Assembly (NCBI RefSeq): GCF_030406905.1
Contig: NZ_CP129137.1
Span: 1,172,001 to 1,236,000 of the forward strand
DNA length: 64,000 nucleotides
Reading direction: 5' to 3'
Source: Streptomyces sp. HUAS CB01
Lineage (GTDB): Bacteria; Actinomycetota; Actinomycetes; Streptomycetales; Streptomycetaceae
Of this stretch, positions 17,653 to 26,500 are shown piece by piece. The notes below the pieces were generated by a model. That model saw only the letters and a list, made by a program, of their open reading frames with translations. It ran no database searches and had not been told where the DNA came from. How positions within the stretch are numbered: the stretch's first letter is position 1; each line of letters begins with the position of its first letter. The position numbers and the translations under genes are program-made.

Positions 17653-19347
17653 TCAGTCCTCGGGGAGCTCCACCGGGGCGATCTCGTCGAAGACGTCGCC
17701 CGGGCCCGGGTTGGTGGTGTCGGTGGCGCCGCCGAGGTGGTGCATCACGCCCCACACGGCGTTGAGCGCCGTCTGCACCGCGCCCTCGGCCCAGCCGGCC
17801 GTCCACGAGATGTCGTCGCCGGCGAGGAAGATGCCGCGCTTGTCGTCGGGCAGCCGGTCCTGCATGAAGTGGGTGAACAGGCGCCGCTGGTAACGGTAGT
17901 GACCCGGAAGGTTGGCCTTGAACGCACCCATGAAGTAGGGCTCGTTCTCCCAGGACACGGTCACCGGGTTGCCGATGATGTGCTTGCGGATGTCGACCTT
18001 CGGGTAGATCTCGCCGAGCGACTTGAGCATGACCTCCATGCGCTCGTTCGCGGACAGCGGCAGCCACTTGAGGCTGTCGTCGCACCACGTGTACGAGAGG
18101 CAGATGACGGCCGGCTTGTCCGGGCCGTCGTCCAGCAGGTAGGTGCCGCGCGTCATCCGGTCGGTGAGCGTCATCGACATGACGTCACGGCCGGTCTGCT
18201 CGTCCTTGTCCAGCCAGAACGGCCGGTCCACCGGCACGAACAGCTTGGACGACTCCATGTAGTGCGTGCGCTCCATCGCCGTCCAGTGGTCGATGGGGAA
18301 CAGCGAGTCGTCGCACGCGATCTTGGAGAGCAGCATCCAGGACTGCGCGGTGAAGATCGCCGCCTGGTAGGTGCGGATGTCGCCGGAGGCGTCCGTCACG
18401 GTGATGCGGTTGCCCGCGGTGCGGTGGAGCCGCGTCACGGCGGGCCGGGGCTCCCCGTCCACGTGCAGCGTGGCGAGCGAGGTGCCGTACGCCCAGTGTG
18501 TGATCTTCTCCGGCGCCCGCTCCCAGAGCCGCAGCGGCAGCTGCTGGGAACCGCCGACGATGCCGCGGTGGTGGTCGTCGGCCTCGGTGTAGACGACGCG
18601 GAGGATCTCCAGGATGGAGTTGGGGAAGTCGGTGTCCCAGCCGCCGGTGCCGAAGCCGACCTGGCCGAAGATCTCGCGGTGCCGGAAGGACTTGAAGGCC
18701 TCGGAGTCGCAGAGGAAGCCGTAGAAGGTCTGGTTGTCGAGCTTCTCGACGAGCCTGGCCCAGATCTCGCGGATGCGCGGGACGTCGCGCTCGCGCATGG
18801 CGCGGTTCATGTCGGAGAAGTCCGCGCCTTCCTCCAGGCACTCGTTCCACGCCTTCGCGACATCGCGGTACACCTGGGGCAGGTCGGCGATGGTCTCCGC
18901 GTAGTGCGACTCGCCCTTGAGATCGACGACGGTCGAGGGGGTGGCCTCGGCGAGCGGGTTGGGGAAGGCCCGGGTCTCCAGCCCCACCAGGTCGATGTAG
19001 TGCTGCAGCGCCGTCGAGGACGGCGGGAAGCGCATCGCTCCCATCTCCGCGGTGAGCGACGGGTCACAGCCCTCGAAGCCCACCGTGCGCAGCCGGCCGC
19101 CGATCTGGTCCGCCTCGTAGACGACCGGCTTGAGACCCATCTTCATCAGCTCGTACGCGGCGACGATGCCGGAGAGACCGCCGCCGATGACGGCGATCTC
19201 GGTGCCGTGCTCGGTCGCGGGTATCTGGCCCAGCCCCGCCGGGTGCGCGAGGAAGTCGTCGTAGGCGTACGGGAAGTCCGGCCCGAACATGGTGATGGGC
19301 GGCTGCGCGTCGGTGTGCGGGACGGCGGTGGGCACCGTGGACGTCAT
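17653..19347 (-). CDS. davB: Lysine 2-monooxygenase-like flavoenzyme (DavB type)
   Basis: A 564-residue FAD-dependent amine-oxidase-family protein. The dinucleotide fold is at residues ~50-80 (AVIGGGLSGIVAAYELMKMG). The rest closely follows the Pseudomonas putida DavB sequence as I remember it, including GPDFPYAYDD at the N-terminus, REIFGQVGFGTGGWDTDFPN, DRMTRGTYL and the C-terminal FLAGDDISWTAGWAEGAVQT. DavB converts L-lysine to 5-aminovaleramide; close relatives act on other L-amino acids as oxidase or monooxygenase, so lysine is inferred. The next gene upstream is a DavA-like amidase, 40 bp away, and a regulator and cationic amino-acid permease follow in the same direction further upstream. 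AGGAG precedes the ATG at 19347. Confidence 0.85.
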   Translation of the reverse strand: MTSTVPTAVPHTDAQPPITMFGPDFPYAYDDFLAHPAGLGQIPATEHGTEIAVIGGGLSGIVAAYELMKMGLKPVVYEADQIGGRLRTVGFEGCDPSLTAEMGAMRFPPSSTALQHYIDLVGLETRAFPNPLAEATPSTVVDLKGESHYAETIADLPQVYRDVAKAWNECLEEGADFSDMNRAMRERDVPRIREIWARLVEKLDNQTFYGFLCDSEAFKSFRHREIFGQVGFGTGGWDTDFPNSILEILRVVYTEADDHHRGIVGGSQQLPLRLWERAPEKITHWAYGTSLATLHVDGEPRPAVTRLHRTAGNRITVTDASGDIRTYQAAIFTAQSWMLLSKIACDDSLFPIDHWTAMERTHYMESSKLFVPVDRPFWLDKDEQTGRDVMSMTLTDRMTRGTYLLDDGPDKPAVICLSYTWCDDSLKWLPLSANERMEVMLKSLGEIYPKVDIRKHIIGNPVTVSWENEPYFMGAFKANLPGHYRYQRRLFTHFMQDRLPDDKRGIFLAGDDISWTAGWAEGAVQTALNAVWGVMHHLGGATDTTNPGPGDVFDEIAPVELPED

Positions 19348-19387
19348 GGGGTGTTGCTCCTGGTGTGGCGGGGCGGGGCGGGAGGTC

Positions 19388-20200
19388 TCAGCGGGCGAGC
19401 GGCCCGTACAGGCCGGGACGGCGGTCGCGCAGATACGGGTTGTCGGCGCGGGAGGCGGCCAGCAGGGCCGGGTCGGCGTCGCCGGTCACCAGGTCCTCCC
19501 CGTGACCGGCGCGGGCCCGGACGATGCCGTCGGGGCCGGCGAGGCAGCTCAGCCCGGCGAAGTCGAAGTCGCCCTCGGGGCCGGTGCGGTTGGCGTAGGC
19601 CACGTACATCTGGCTCTCGAAGGCGCGGACCGGGAGGAGCTTCTCGGCGACGAACTGGAAGGGGTTCATCAGCGCGGTCGGCACCGCCAGCAGGTCCGTG
19701 CCCGCCAGGGCGTGGGCGCGCACGTTCTCCGGGAACTCGACGTCGTAGCAGATCAGCAGCCCGATCCGGAGACCGCCGAGCTCGGCCTGGACGACCGTCT
19801 CGTCGCCGGGCGTGAACCACTTCTTCTCGAAGCCGCCGAAGAGGTGGGTCTTGCGGTAGTTCGCGAGGCGGGTGCCGTCGGGGCCGATCAGCTGCGTCGC
19901 GTTGTACACGGCGCCCGCCTCGTCGCCGGCCCCGCGCTCCGGGTAGCCGTAGACGACGGCGATCCCGTGACGGGCGGCGATCGCGGCGACGGCCCCGGCG
20001 GAGGCGCCGTCGGACGTCTCGGCGAGGCGGTGCACGTCGGCGCCGATCGCGTAGCCGGTGAGGTACATCTCCGGGGCGACGAGCAGGCCGGCCCCCGCGG
20101 CGGCGGCGTGGGCCGCGTGGGTGTCGAGGATCTCGAGGTTCTTCGCGATGTCGCCGGGGGTCCCGGAGCTCTGGAGCAGGGCGGTGCGCAGCGGCGGCAT
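19388..20200 (-). CDS. davA: 5-aminovaleramidase-like carbon-nitrogen hydrolase (DavA type)
   Basis: A 270-residue nitrilase-superfamily amidase with the catalytic triad Glu (LLVAPEMYLTGY), Lys (NYRKTHLFGGF) and Cys (GLLICYDVEFPEN). The flanking sequence IAVVYGYPERG and RKTHLFG resembles Pseudomonas DavA, which hydrolyses 5-aminovaleramide to 5-aminovalerate, the next step after DavB. It lies immediately upstream of the monooxygenase gene, so they form an operon. I choose the ATG at 20200 (MPPLRTALLQ) as start; GAGGT is upstream, and 15 further in-frame codons upstream do not look coding. Confidence 0.85.
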   Translation of the reverse strand: MPPLRTALLQSSGTPGDIAKNLEILDTHAAHAAAAGAGLLVAPEMYLTGYAIGADVHRLAETSDGASAGAVAAIAARHGIAVVYGYPERGAGDEAGAVYNATQLIGPDGTRLANYRKTHLFGGFEKKWFTPGDETVVQAELGGLRIGLLICYDVEFPENVRAHALAGTDLLAVPTALMNPFQFVAEKLLPVRAFESQMYVAYANRTGPEGDFDFAGLSCLAGPDGIVRARAGHGEDLVTGDADPALLAASRADNPYLRDRRPGLYGPLAR

Positions 20201-20285
20201 GGACCTACCTCGGAAGGAGTGGGAAGGGCGTCGGGGAGACGTCAAAAACGGTACGTTCCGGCCAACCGCCGGGACAAGGCGGGAC

Positions 20286-20346
20286 CGTTGCGTTCAGAGT
20301 GTCGATCCGTTGCGTGAATTTGCCGGGGACCGGCGATTCGTTGCGT
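20286..20346 (-). repeat. Three direct repeats of ACGCAACG before the davAB genes
   Basis: On the minus strand, ACGCAACG occurs at 20339-20346, 20308-20315 and 20286-20293. The spacings of 31 and 22 bp are close to three and two helical turns, so all copies face the same side. They lie 85-145 bp before the davA start, where a regulator would bind. The rest of the gap 20201-20572 has no gene; it also contains CCGCGGTCACCCGG twice (20427-20440, 20468-20481). Confidence 0.6.
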
Positions 20347-20572
20347 CTCGGCCGTCGGTGCTTCCGTTGGTTCGGACGACGTCGGGGCGTGCCCGTCCGG
20401 CGGACCTCGGTCGTGGCCGGGTCGTCCCGCGGTCACCCGGTCGTCGTCCGGTCGCCGCTCGCTCGTTCCGCGGTCACCCGGCCGCGCGGCTCGTCCGGTG
20501 GCCGACCGGTGCGGCGCTGCGCCGGCCGGACGCCGGCCGGGGGACGCCGCTCCCGGGTCGCCCTGCCGGGCG

Positions 20573-21028
20573 TCAGGCAGGGGCCCCCGAGGAGAACCGC
20601 CTGAGCAGGGGAGACAGGACCAGGACCGACTTGGTCCGCTCCACGAAGGGCTCGCCGGCGATGCGCTCCAGCACGCGCTCGAAGTGGCGCATGTCGGAGG
20701 CGAAGACCTGGACGATCGCGTCCGCCTCGCCGGTGACGGTGGAGGCGGACGCGACTTCCGGGTACCGCTCGAGTCCGCGCTGGATGGACTCGGGCGAGGT
20801 GTTGCTGCGGCAGTAGATCTCGATGTACCCCTCGGTCTCCCAGCCCATGGCGGCCGGGTCGACGCGGACGGTGAAGCCGGTGATGGCTCCTTCCGCCCGG
20901 AGCCTGTCCACGCGCCGCTTGACGGCGGGCGCGGACAGGCCGACGAGCGAACCGATGTCGGCGTAGGAACGGCGGGCGTCCTCGGCGAGGGCGTGGACGA
21001 TGCGTTCGTCGAGATCGTTCAGTCGCAC
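20573..21028 (-). CDS. Lrp/AsnC-family transcriptional regulator
   Basis: A 151-residue one-domain regulator. Residues ~3-60 are the winged helix (LNDLDERIVHALAEDARRSY; IGSLVGLSAPAVKRRVDRLR). The C-terminal part is the RAM/AsnC ligand-binding domain (TGEADAIVQVFASDMRHFE). Lrp proteins usually sense amino acids. The GTG at 21028 is 10 bp after the permease stop, so they are co-transcribed; no clear ribosome site is seen and coupling to the permease is likely. It sits between the permease and the davAB genes and is their probable regulator. Confidence 0.92.
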   Translation of the reverse strand: MRLNDLDERIVHALAEDARRSYADIGSLVGLSAPAVKRRVDRLRAEGAITGFTVRVDPAAMGWETEGYIEIYCRSNTSPESIQRGLERYPEVASASTVTGEADAIVQVFASDMRHFERVLERIAGEPFVERTKSVLVLSPLLRRFSSGAPA

Positions 21029-21038
21029 GGGGGGTGGA

Positions 21039-22511
21039 TCACTTCTCTGCAGTTGCCAACCGGGAGCGGCGAAGGCCGTACAGGAAGTAGAACACGAGCC
21101 CGGCGGCCATCCAGCCACCGAACCACACCCAGGTGATGCCGGGCAGGCTGAGCATCATGTAGGCGCAGAAGCCGAAGCCCAGGATCGGGGTGACCGGGAA
21201 GAGCACGACCTTGAAGGTGCGGTTCATGTCCGGGCGCTTCCAGCGCAGGATGATCACGGCCACGTTGACCAGCGCGAAGGCGAAGAGCGTGCCGATGCTG
21301 GTGGCGTTGGCCAGTTCGCCGAGCGGGATGAAGGCCGCCAGCACGCCGCAGAACAGCGAGACGATCACGGTGTTGGCCCGCGGGGCGCCGGTCTTCTCGT
21401 CGACCTTGGCGAAGACCTTGGGCACCAGGCCGTCGCGGGACATCGCGAACAGGATCCGGGTCTGGCCGTACAGCACGGCGAAGACGACGCTGGCGATCGC
21501 GACGACCGCGCCGGCGGCGAGCACCACGCCCCAGAAGCCCTGGCCCGTGACGTCCTTCATGATCTGCGCGAGCGCCGCCTCGGTGCCCTCGAAGTCCTGC
21601 CACGGCATGGCGCCGACGGCGACCAGGGCGACGAGGCAGTAGAGCACGGTGACGATCAGCAGCGACAGCATGATCGCGCGCGGGAGGTCCTTCTTGGGGT
21701 TCTTCGCTTCCTCACCGGCGGTGGAGGCGGCGTCGAAGCCGATGTACGAGAAGAACAGCGTGGCGGCGGCGGCGCTGATCCCGGTGACGCCGAGCGGGGC
21801 GAGCGGGGCGTAGTTGCCGGCCTTGATGCCCATGAAGCCGATGCCGATGAAGAGCACCAGCGTCACGATCTTGATGATGACCATGATCGTGTTGACGCGG
21901 GCGCTCTCCTTGGCGCCGCCCATCAGGAAGACCATGGCCAGCAGCACGACGACGAGTGCGGGGAGGTTGATGAACCCTCCCTCGCCGATCGGCGCGGACA
22001 CCGCGCTCGGGATCGTCACCCCGATCGTGCCGTCGAGGAGCTCGTTCAGGTACTCGCCCCAGCCGACGGCGACGGCCGCGACCGAGACGCCGTACTCCAG
22101 CACCAGGCACCAGCCGCAGACCCAGGCGATCAGCTCGCCCATCGTGGCGTACGAGTACGAGTACGACGAGCCGGAGACCGGCACGGCGCCGGCGAGCTCG
22201 GCGTAGGAAAGGGCCGAGAACAGGGCGGTCAGGCCGGCGACGACGAAGGAGATCGCGACGGCCGGGCCGGCGAGCGGGGTGGCCTCGCCGAGGACGACGA
22301 AGATGCCGGTGCCGAGCGTGGCACCGATGCTGATCATGGTCAGCTGCCACATGGTGAGCGAGCGGCGGAGCGTGCCGCCCTCACCCTGGCCGCCCTCGGA
22401 GACGAGCTGCTCGACGGGCTTGCGCCGCATCAGACGGCTGCCGAGGCCCTGGGCGGGGCCACCGGGATCCCTCTCGGGAGTGACGGTGGGCGCTGCGCCG
22501 TGGTCCAACAC
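21039..22511 (-). CDS. APC-family permease, cationic amino-acid transporter (CAT) type
   Basis: A 490-residue amino-acid permease with ~12-14 helices. The first helix contains ISIGATLGTGIFVVLGEAT; other conserved stretches are FFSYIGFDAASTAGEEAKNP and GQTRILFAMSRDGLVPKVF, both characteristic of the CAT/YfnA branch, which generally carries cationic amino acids such as lysine and arginine. This fits with the adjacent lysine-degrading genes. The GTG at 22511 has GGAG at nine bases. It is the first gene of a permease-Lrp unit. Confidence 0.9.
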   Translation of the reverse strand: MLDHGAAPTVTPERDPGGPAQGLGSRLMRRKPVEQLVSEGGQGEGGTLRRSLTMWQLTMISIGATLGTGIFVVLGEATPLAGPAVAISFVVAGLTALFSALSYAELAGAVPVSGSSYSYSYATMGELIAWVCGWCLVLEYGVSVAAVAVGWGEYLNELLDGTIGVTIPSAVSAPIGEGGFINLPALVVVLLAMVFLMGGAKESARVNTIMVIIKIVTLVLFIGIGFMGIKAGNYAPLAPLGVTGISAAAATLFFSYIGFDAASTAGEEAKNPKKDLPRAIMLSLLIVTVLYCLVALVAVGAMPWQDFEGTEAALAQIMKDVTGQGFWGVVLAAGAVVAIASVVFAVLYGQTRILFAMSRDGLVPKVFAKVDEKTGAPRANTVIVSLFCGVLAAFIPLGELANATSIGTLFAFALVNVAVIILRWKRPDMNRTFKVVLFPVTPILGFGFCAYMMLSLPGITWVWFGGWMAAGLVFYFLYGLRRSRLATAEK

Positions 22512-22683
22512 TGGGGAGGCTCCTTATCGCTGCCTATCGGTGAGGCGGCGACCGCGGCGGCCCGGCGCGGGCATGACTGAGAGCAGCCCGGAGCGCGGGG
22601 AATCGCCGAGCAGACGGTCCCCGCCACTCCACGTACAGGCAGGACCCTACGAGGTTGACGTTCCCGACCGTAATGCATGAGCT

Positions 22684-22750
22684 TTGCGCACCCGCGCAAG
22701 ATCATTGCGTACTGGGGGCGACGGCGGGGGAACGTTGCACAGCGGCGCAA
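22684..22750. promoter_or_regulatory. Paired 6-4-6 inverted repeats before the permease-Lrp genes
   Basis: TTGCGC-ACCC-GCGCAA at 22684-22699 (perfect) and TTGCAC-AGCG-GCGCAA at 22735-22750 (one mismatch) share the same 16-bp architecture and are 51 bp apart centre to centre. An extra half-site TTGCG lies at 22705-22709. They are in the gap upstream of the permease (22512-22756), about 170-240 bp before its start. The TTGCG core also occurs, as direct repeats, before davAB. An Lrp operator is the likely explanation. Confidence 0.55.
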
Positions 22751-22756
22751 GAGTCT

Positions 22757-23125
22757 TCAGATTTCCCGCAGCCGGTCGGCTATCTCCCTCAGCAGGGACG
22801 GGTCGTACGTGCCCCGTCGGGCGGGCGGCTCCGAGACCCGCACCAGACCCGCCTCGACGAGGTCCACGAGCAGGACCCGGACGACCGTGAGAGGCATGTC
22901 GGCGTCCGCCGCGACCTCGGCGACCGGTCGCGGCGCGCGGCGGACCAGATCCAGCAGCGCACTGCGGGCATGGTCGAGCCGAGGCTCCGGCTTGTCCCAC
23001 TCCACGGCTCTGACCTGCGACATCAGATCGATGTGGTGCTCCGCGGCGGGACGGGTCCGGCCGCGGGTGACGGTGTACGGCCGGACCATCGACCCGGTCT
23101 CGTCCTCGTACCAGTGATCGTTCAC
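22757..23125 (-). CDS. DUF742 protein, conservon component C
   Basis: A 122-residue DUF742 protein (residues ~10-115), with MVRPYTVTRGRTRP near the start and the winged-helix-like tract VAEVAADADMPLTVVRVLLVD. DUF742 proteins are the third component (CvnC) of Streptomyces conservons, which link a sensor kinase to a small GTPase. The GTG at 23125 is four bases after the CvnB stop. The usual following GTPase gene (CvnD) is not present: the next gene is the amino-acid permease, 245 bp on. Confidence 0.9.
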   Translation of the reverse strand: MNDHWYEDETGSMVRPYTVTRGRTRPAAEHHIDLMSQVRAVEWDKPEPRLDHARSALLDLVRRAPRPVAEVAADADMPLTVVRVLLVDLVEAGLVRVSEPPARRGTYDPSLLREIADRLREI

Positions 23126-23129
23126 GGGA

Positions 23130-23567
23130 CTACGCGTCGGGGGCCTCGGCGGCCGAGCGCGCGGGGACGGCCATGTGCCGGCCGACGCGCTTCACGAGGA
23201 GCGCCATCTCGTGGGCGAGCTGGCCGACGTCGGTCTCGGTGTCGCTGAGCACCGCGAGGCGGCTGCCGTCGCCGGCCGGAGTGATGAAGAGGTAGGCGTC
23301 GTCGAGCATGACCATCGTCTGGCGGACCTTCCCGGCCGCGAATCGGGAACCGGTCTCCTTGGCGAGGCTGTGGAAGCCCGCGCACACGGCGGACAGATGC
23401 TCGACGTCCCGCTGCGGCATGCCCCGGGAGGCGCAGGTCACCAGGCCGTCCGCGGTGAGCAGCACGGCCTGCCGGACGTGGTCGGTCCTGTCCAGCAGAT
23501 CGTCGAGCAGCCAGCCGAGGTCGCCGGCGGCGGTCCGTCCGGTCTCTCTGTCGTACGGCTCAGCCAT
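23130..23567 (-). CDS. Roadblock/LC7 protein, conservon component B
   Basis: A 145-residue roadblock/LC7-domain protein (residues ~12-115: LGWLLDDLLDRTDHVRQAVLL; GDGSRLAVLSDTETDVGQLA). Roadblock proteins act as regulators of small Ras-like GTPases; in conservons this is CvnB. It overlaps the end of the sensor-kinase gene by 8 bp, so translation is coupled. Confidence 0.92.
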   Translation of the reverse strand: MAEPYDRETGRTAAGDLGWLLDDLLDRTDHVRQAVLLTADGLVTCASRGMPQRDVEHLSAVCAGFHSLAKETGSRFAAGKVRQTMVMLDDAYLFITPAGDGSRLAVLSDTETDVGQLAHEMALLVKRVGRHMAVPARSAAEAPDA

Positions 23568-26500
23568 CGTCGCGTGTCCCTTCGTCGTGCCCGGTCCCCC
23601 GCCCGGCCGGTGCGCTCCCGGGCGGCTCGCTCCCGTGCGGCCCGGTGCCGCGGTGCTCTTTGCCTCGACGCTCGTCGCGGCCGGGCTCGCTGCCCCGGGA
23701 CTCGCTTCCGTGCGGCTCTTTTCCGTGCGGCTCGCTTCCGTGCGGCTCGCTCCTCCGTCCGCGGTCGAGCCCCCGCTGGAAGGCCCCGAAGATGGCCCGC
23801 ATCTCCTCCGCGCTCACCTCCCGCTCCGGCCTGCCGGGCCCGTCCTGCTCCCCTCCGGGGGATCCCTCGCGGAGCGGCGCGGCGAGGGAGGCCTGCCGGA
23901 TCCGGGTGGGCAGGGTCCGCGGTGCCGGGTCCGGCGCCGGCGCCGGTTCGCCACCGGCCGGGAGCCCTTCACCGATGGGCGCTGCGCCTCCGCCGCCCTC
24001 GGCCGGGCGTCCGTCCCGGGCCGGGGGTGCGGGGACGGCCGCGGTCCGGGCCTGCGCCCGGCCGTCTTCCTGTCCGCTGCCGGAGCGCGATGCCGGGTCG
24101 GCGGAGGTCCACTCCGCTCCGGGAACGGTGCCGGAGCCGGCACGCGCCGGTCCACGGTCGGTACCGAGGCCGGAGCCGGTCCGCCGCTCCGCGGGCAGGG
24201 GGTGCGGGCGCCGGCGGGTGGGAAGCGGGAGGGGCCGGTCGCCGGGCGTACGGACTTCCGCCTGCGGGTCGTCGGGCCCAGGCCGGACCCCGGCCTCGGA
24301 CTCGCGAACGTCGGCGACGGGCCGGTCGCCGGCGAGGTGAACGTCGGCCTCGGCCCGTACACCGGCAGCCCCATCCCCGGTGGCGCTCCGGTCGCCGACC
24401 TGCTCGCCGCCGACAGCAGGCCGGACACCGGCCTCGCGATCGTCGGCCTCGGCCCGGACGCCCGCGCCGTCCGCGCCGGGACGGACTCCCGGCTGCTGGT
24501 CGTCGCCACCCGGCCGGGGGCCCGTGGTGCCTTCCCGCTCGGGGGGTGCGGCGCTGCCGTGCTCGGCCGGGAGCTCCGCGGGCGCCACGGTGCGGAGGGG
24601 GAGGGCGTGGACCACGGCGCCCGCGCCCGGCGGCGTCCGCCCGGCCCCGGGGGCCACCGCCCCGCCCGACGGAACCGCGGCAGGCTCCCGGACCGGTGCC
24701 GAGGACGCGGACGGGTCCGGCTCCGGCGCAGCCGGGGTGATGATCGTGTGCGGCAGCAGAACCACCGCCGTGGTGCCCCCGTACGGGGAGCGGGTGAGGG
24801 TGACCGTGATGCCGTGCCGGGCGGCGAGACGGCCGACGATGTACAGGCCGAGGCGCTCGTCCTGGACCGGGTCGAAGTCGCCGGGCCGTGCCAGGGTGCG
24901 GTGGGCCTGGGCGAGTTCCTCGCCGTCCATGCCGAGGCCTCGGTCGTCGATCTCCAGGACGAAGCCGTTGCGGGCCTCGCCCGTACGCATGGTCACCTGG
25001 GTGTGCGGCGGGGAGAAGGCCGTGGCGTTCTCGACCAGCTCGGCGACGAGGTGCACCACGTCCGCCACGGCGTCCGCGCCGACGCCGACCGCGGGCATCG
25101 GGGGGACCACGACGCGTGTGTAGTCCTCGATCTCACCGACCGCGGCCGCCACCACGTCCACGAGCGGCACCGGTCTGCGCCACCGCCGTCCGGGCGCCGC
25201 GCCCGAGAGGATGATCAGGCCCTCGGCGTGACGCCGCATCCGGGTCGTCAGATGGTCGATGCGGAAGAGGTCCTCGAGCGTGTCGGGGTCCGTCGTCCGG
25301 CGCTCCAGTGTGTCGACGAGCTTCGCCTGCCGGTGCACCAGCGCCTGGTTGCGGCGCGCGATGTTGAGCAGCACGGCGAAGATGCCGCGCCGCAGCGTCG
25401 CCTGCTTCACCGCGGCCTCGACGGCCGCCCGGCGCGCCGCGTTGAGGGCCGTGCCCACCTGCGCGATCTCGTCGGGCTCCCCGTCCCCGTCGGCGAAGTC
25501 GAGCGGCGGCGCCGCGGCGGCGGGGTCGACGTCCTCGCCCGCGCCGAGCCGTTCCATGACCTCGGGCAGCCGGCGGGTGGCGAGGACGTCCGCCGCGTCC
25601 CGCAGTTCCTCCAGCCGCCGGGCGATCCGTCGGCCGGCGCTCACCGAGAGCCAGACCGACAGCGCGACCGCGGCCAGTCCGGCGAGGCCGACGACGGCAG
25701 CCTTCACCATCTCGCGGTAGGCGAAGGCACGTCCGCGCTCGGCCGCGTTCAGCGCCGACTCGGTGCACAGCAGCATGTACCGCTTCACCGCCCGGTCCGT
25801 GGTGGTCCGCCACGAGGCGTCCGCCATGGCCTGTCCCGCGTTCCCTGCACCGGCCCGCAGCAGCGCGTCCTCGCCCGACGTCAGAGCCCGGTACTCGGCG
25901 CCCCGCTGGAAGTCGGTGAAGAGCTTCCGGGAGTCGGCGGGCAGATCGGGGACGTAGGTGCGGTGGAAGACACGGCGGTCCTCGATGGCCGCGGTGAGCG
26001 CGTCGTACTGGCCGTCCGTGAGGACGCCGGCGGCCCGGGCGCCGGCGACGAGCGCATCCTCGCGGGAGACGAACTCGCGCACCCGCACGAGCTCCACCAC
26101 GACCTGCGCCTCGCGGGCGAGCTGACCGGCCTGCAGCGCGGTGAGCTGGGACTGGACGTCGAAGGTGGGCTCGACGATCGCCGTGTAGGCGTCGACGGCC
26201 TCGCTCCAGGAGAGCCGGCGGTCGACCACCTCGTCCCGCAGGGCGTCGAGCCGCGCGGCGGCCCGGGCCATCGCGTCCAGGGACTCCCGCTGCCGGGCGG
26301 ACAGGTCCTCGCGCCGCTCCCGGTCGCCGACGGCGTCGAGCATGGCCCCCACGGCGTGATCGGTCGCACGCTGCTGGGCCAGCAGCGCGGCGGCGTCCGC
26401 CGCCCCGGCGTTCCGCTGCCCGGCGCCGAGATAGGCGGCGGCGAGACGGCGTTCGATCTGGATCTGCCCGACGGCCGTGTCGACCGGGGTGCCGAACGTC

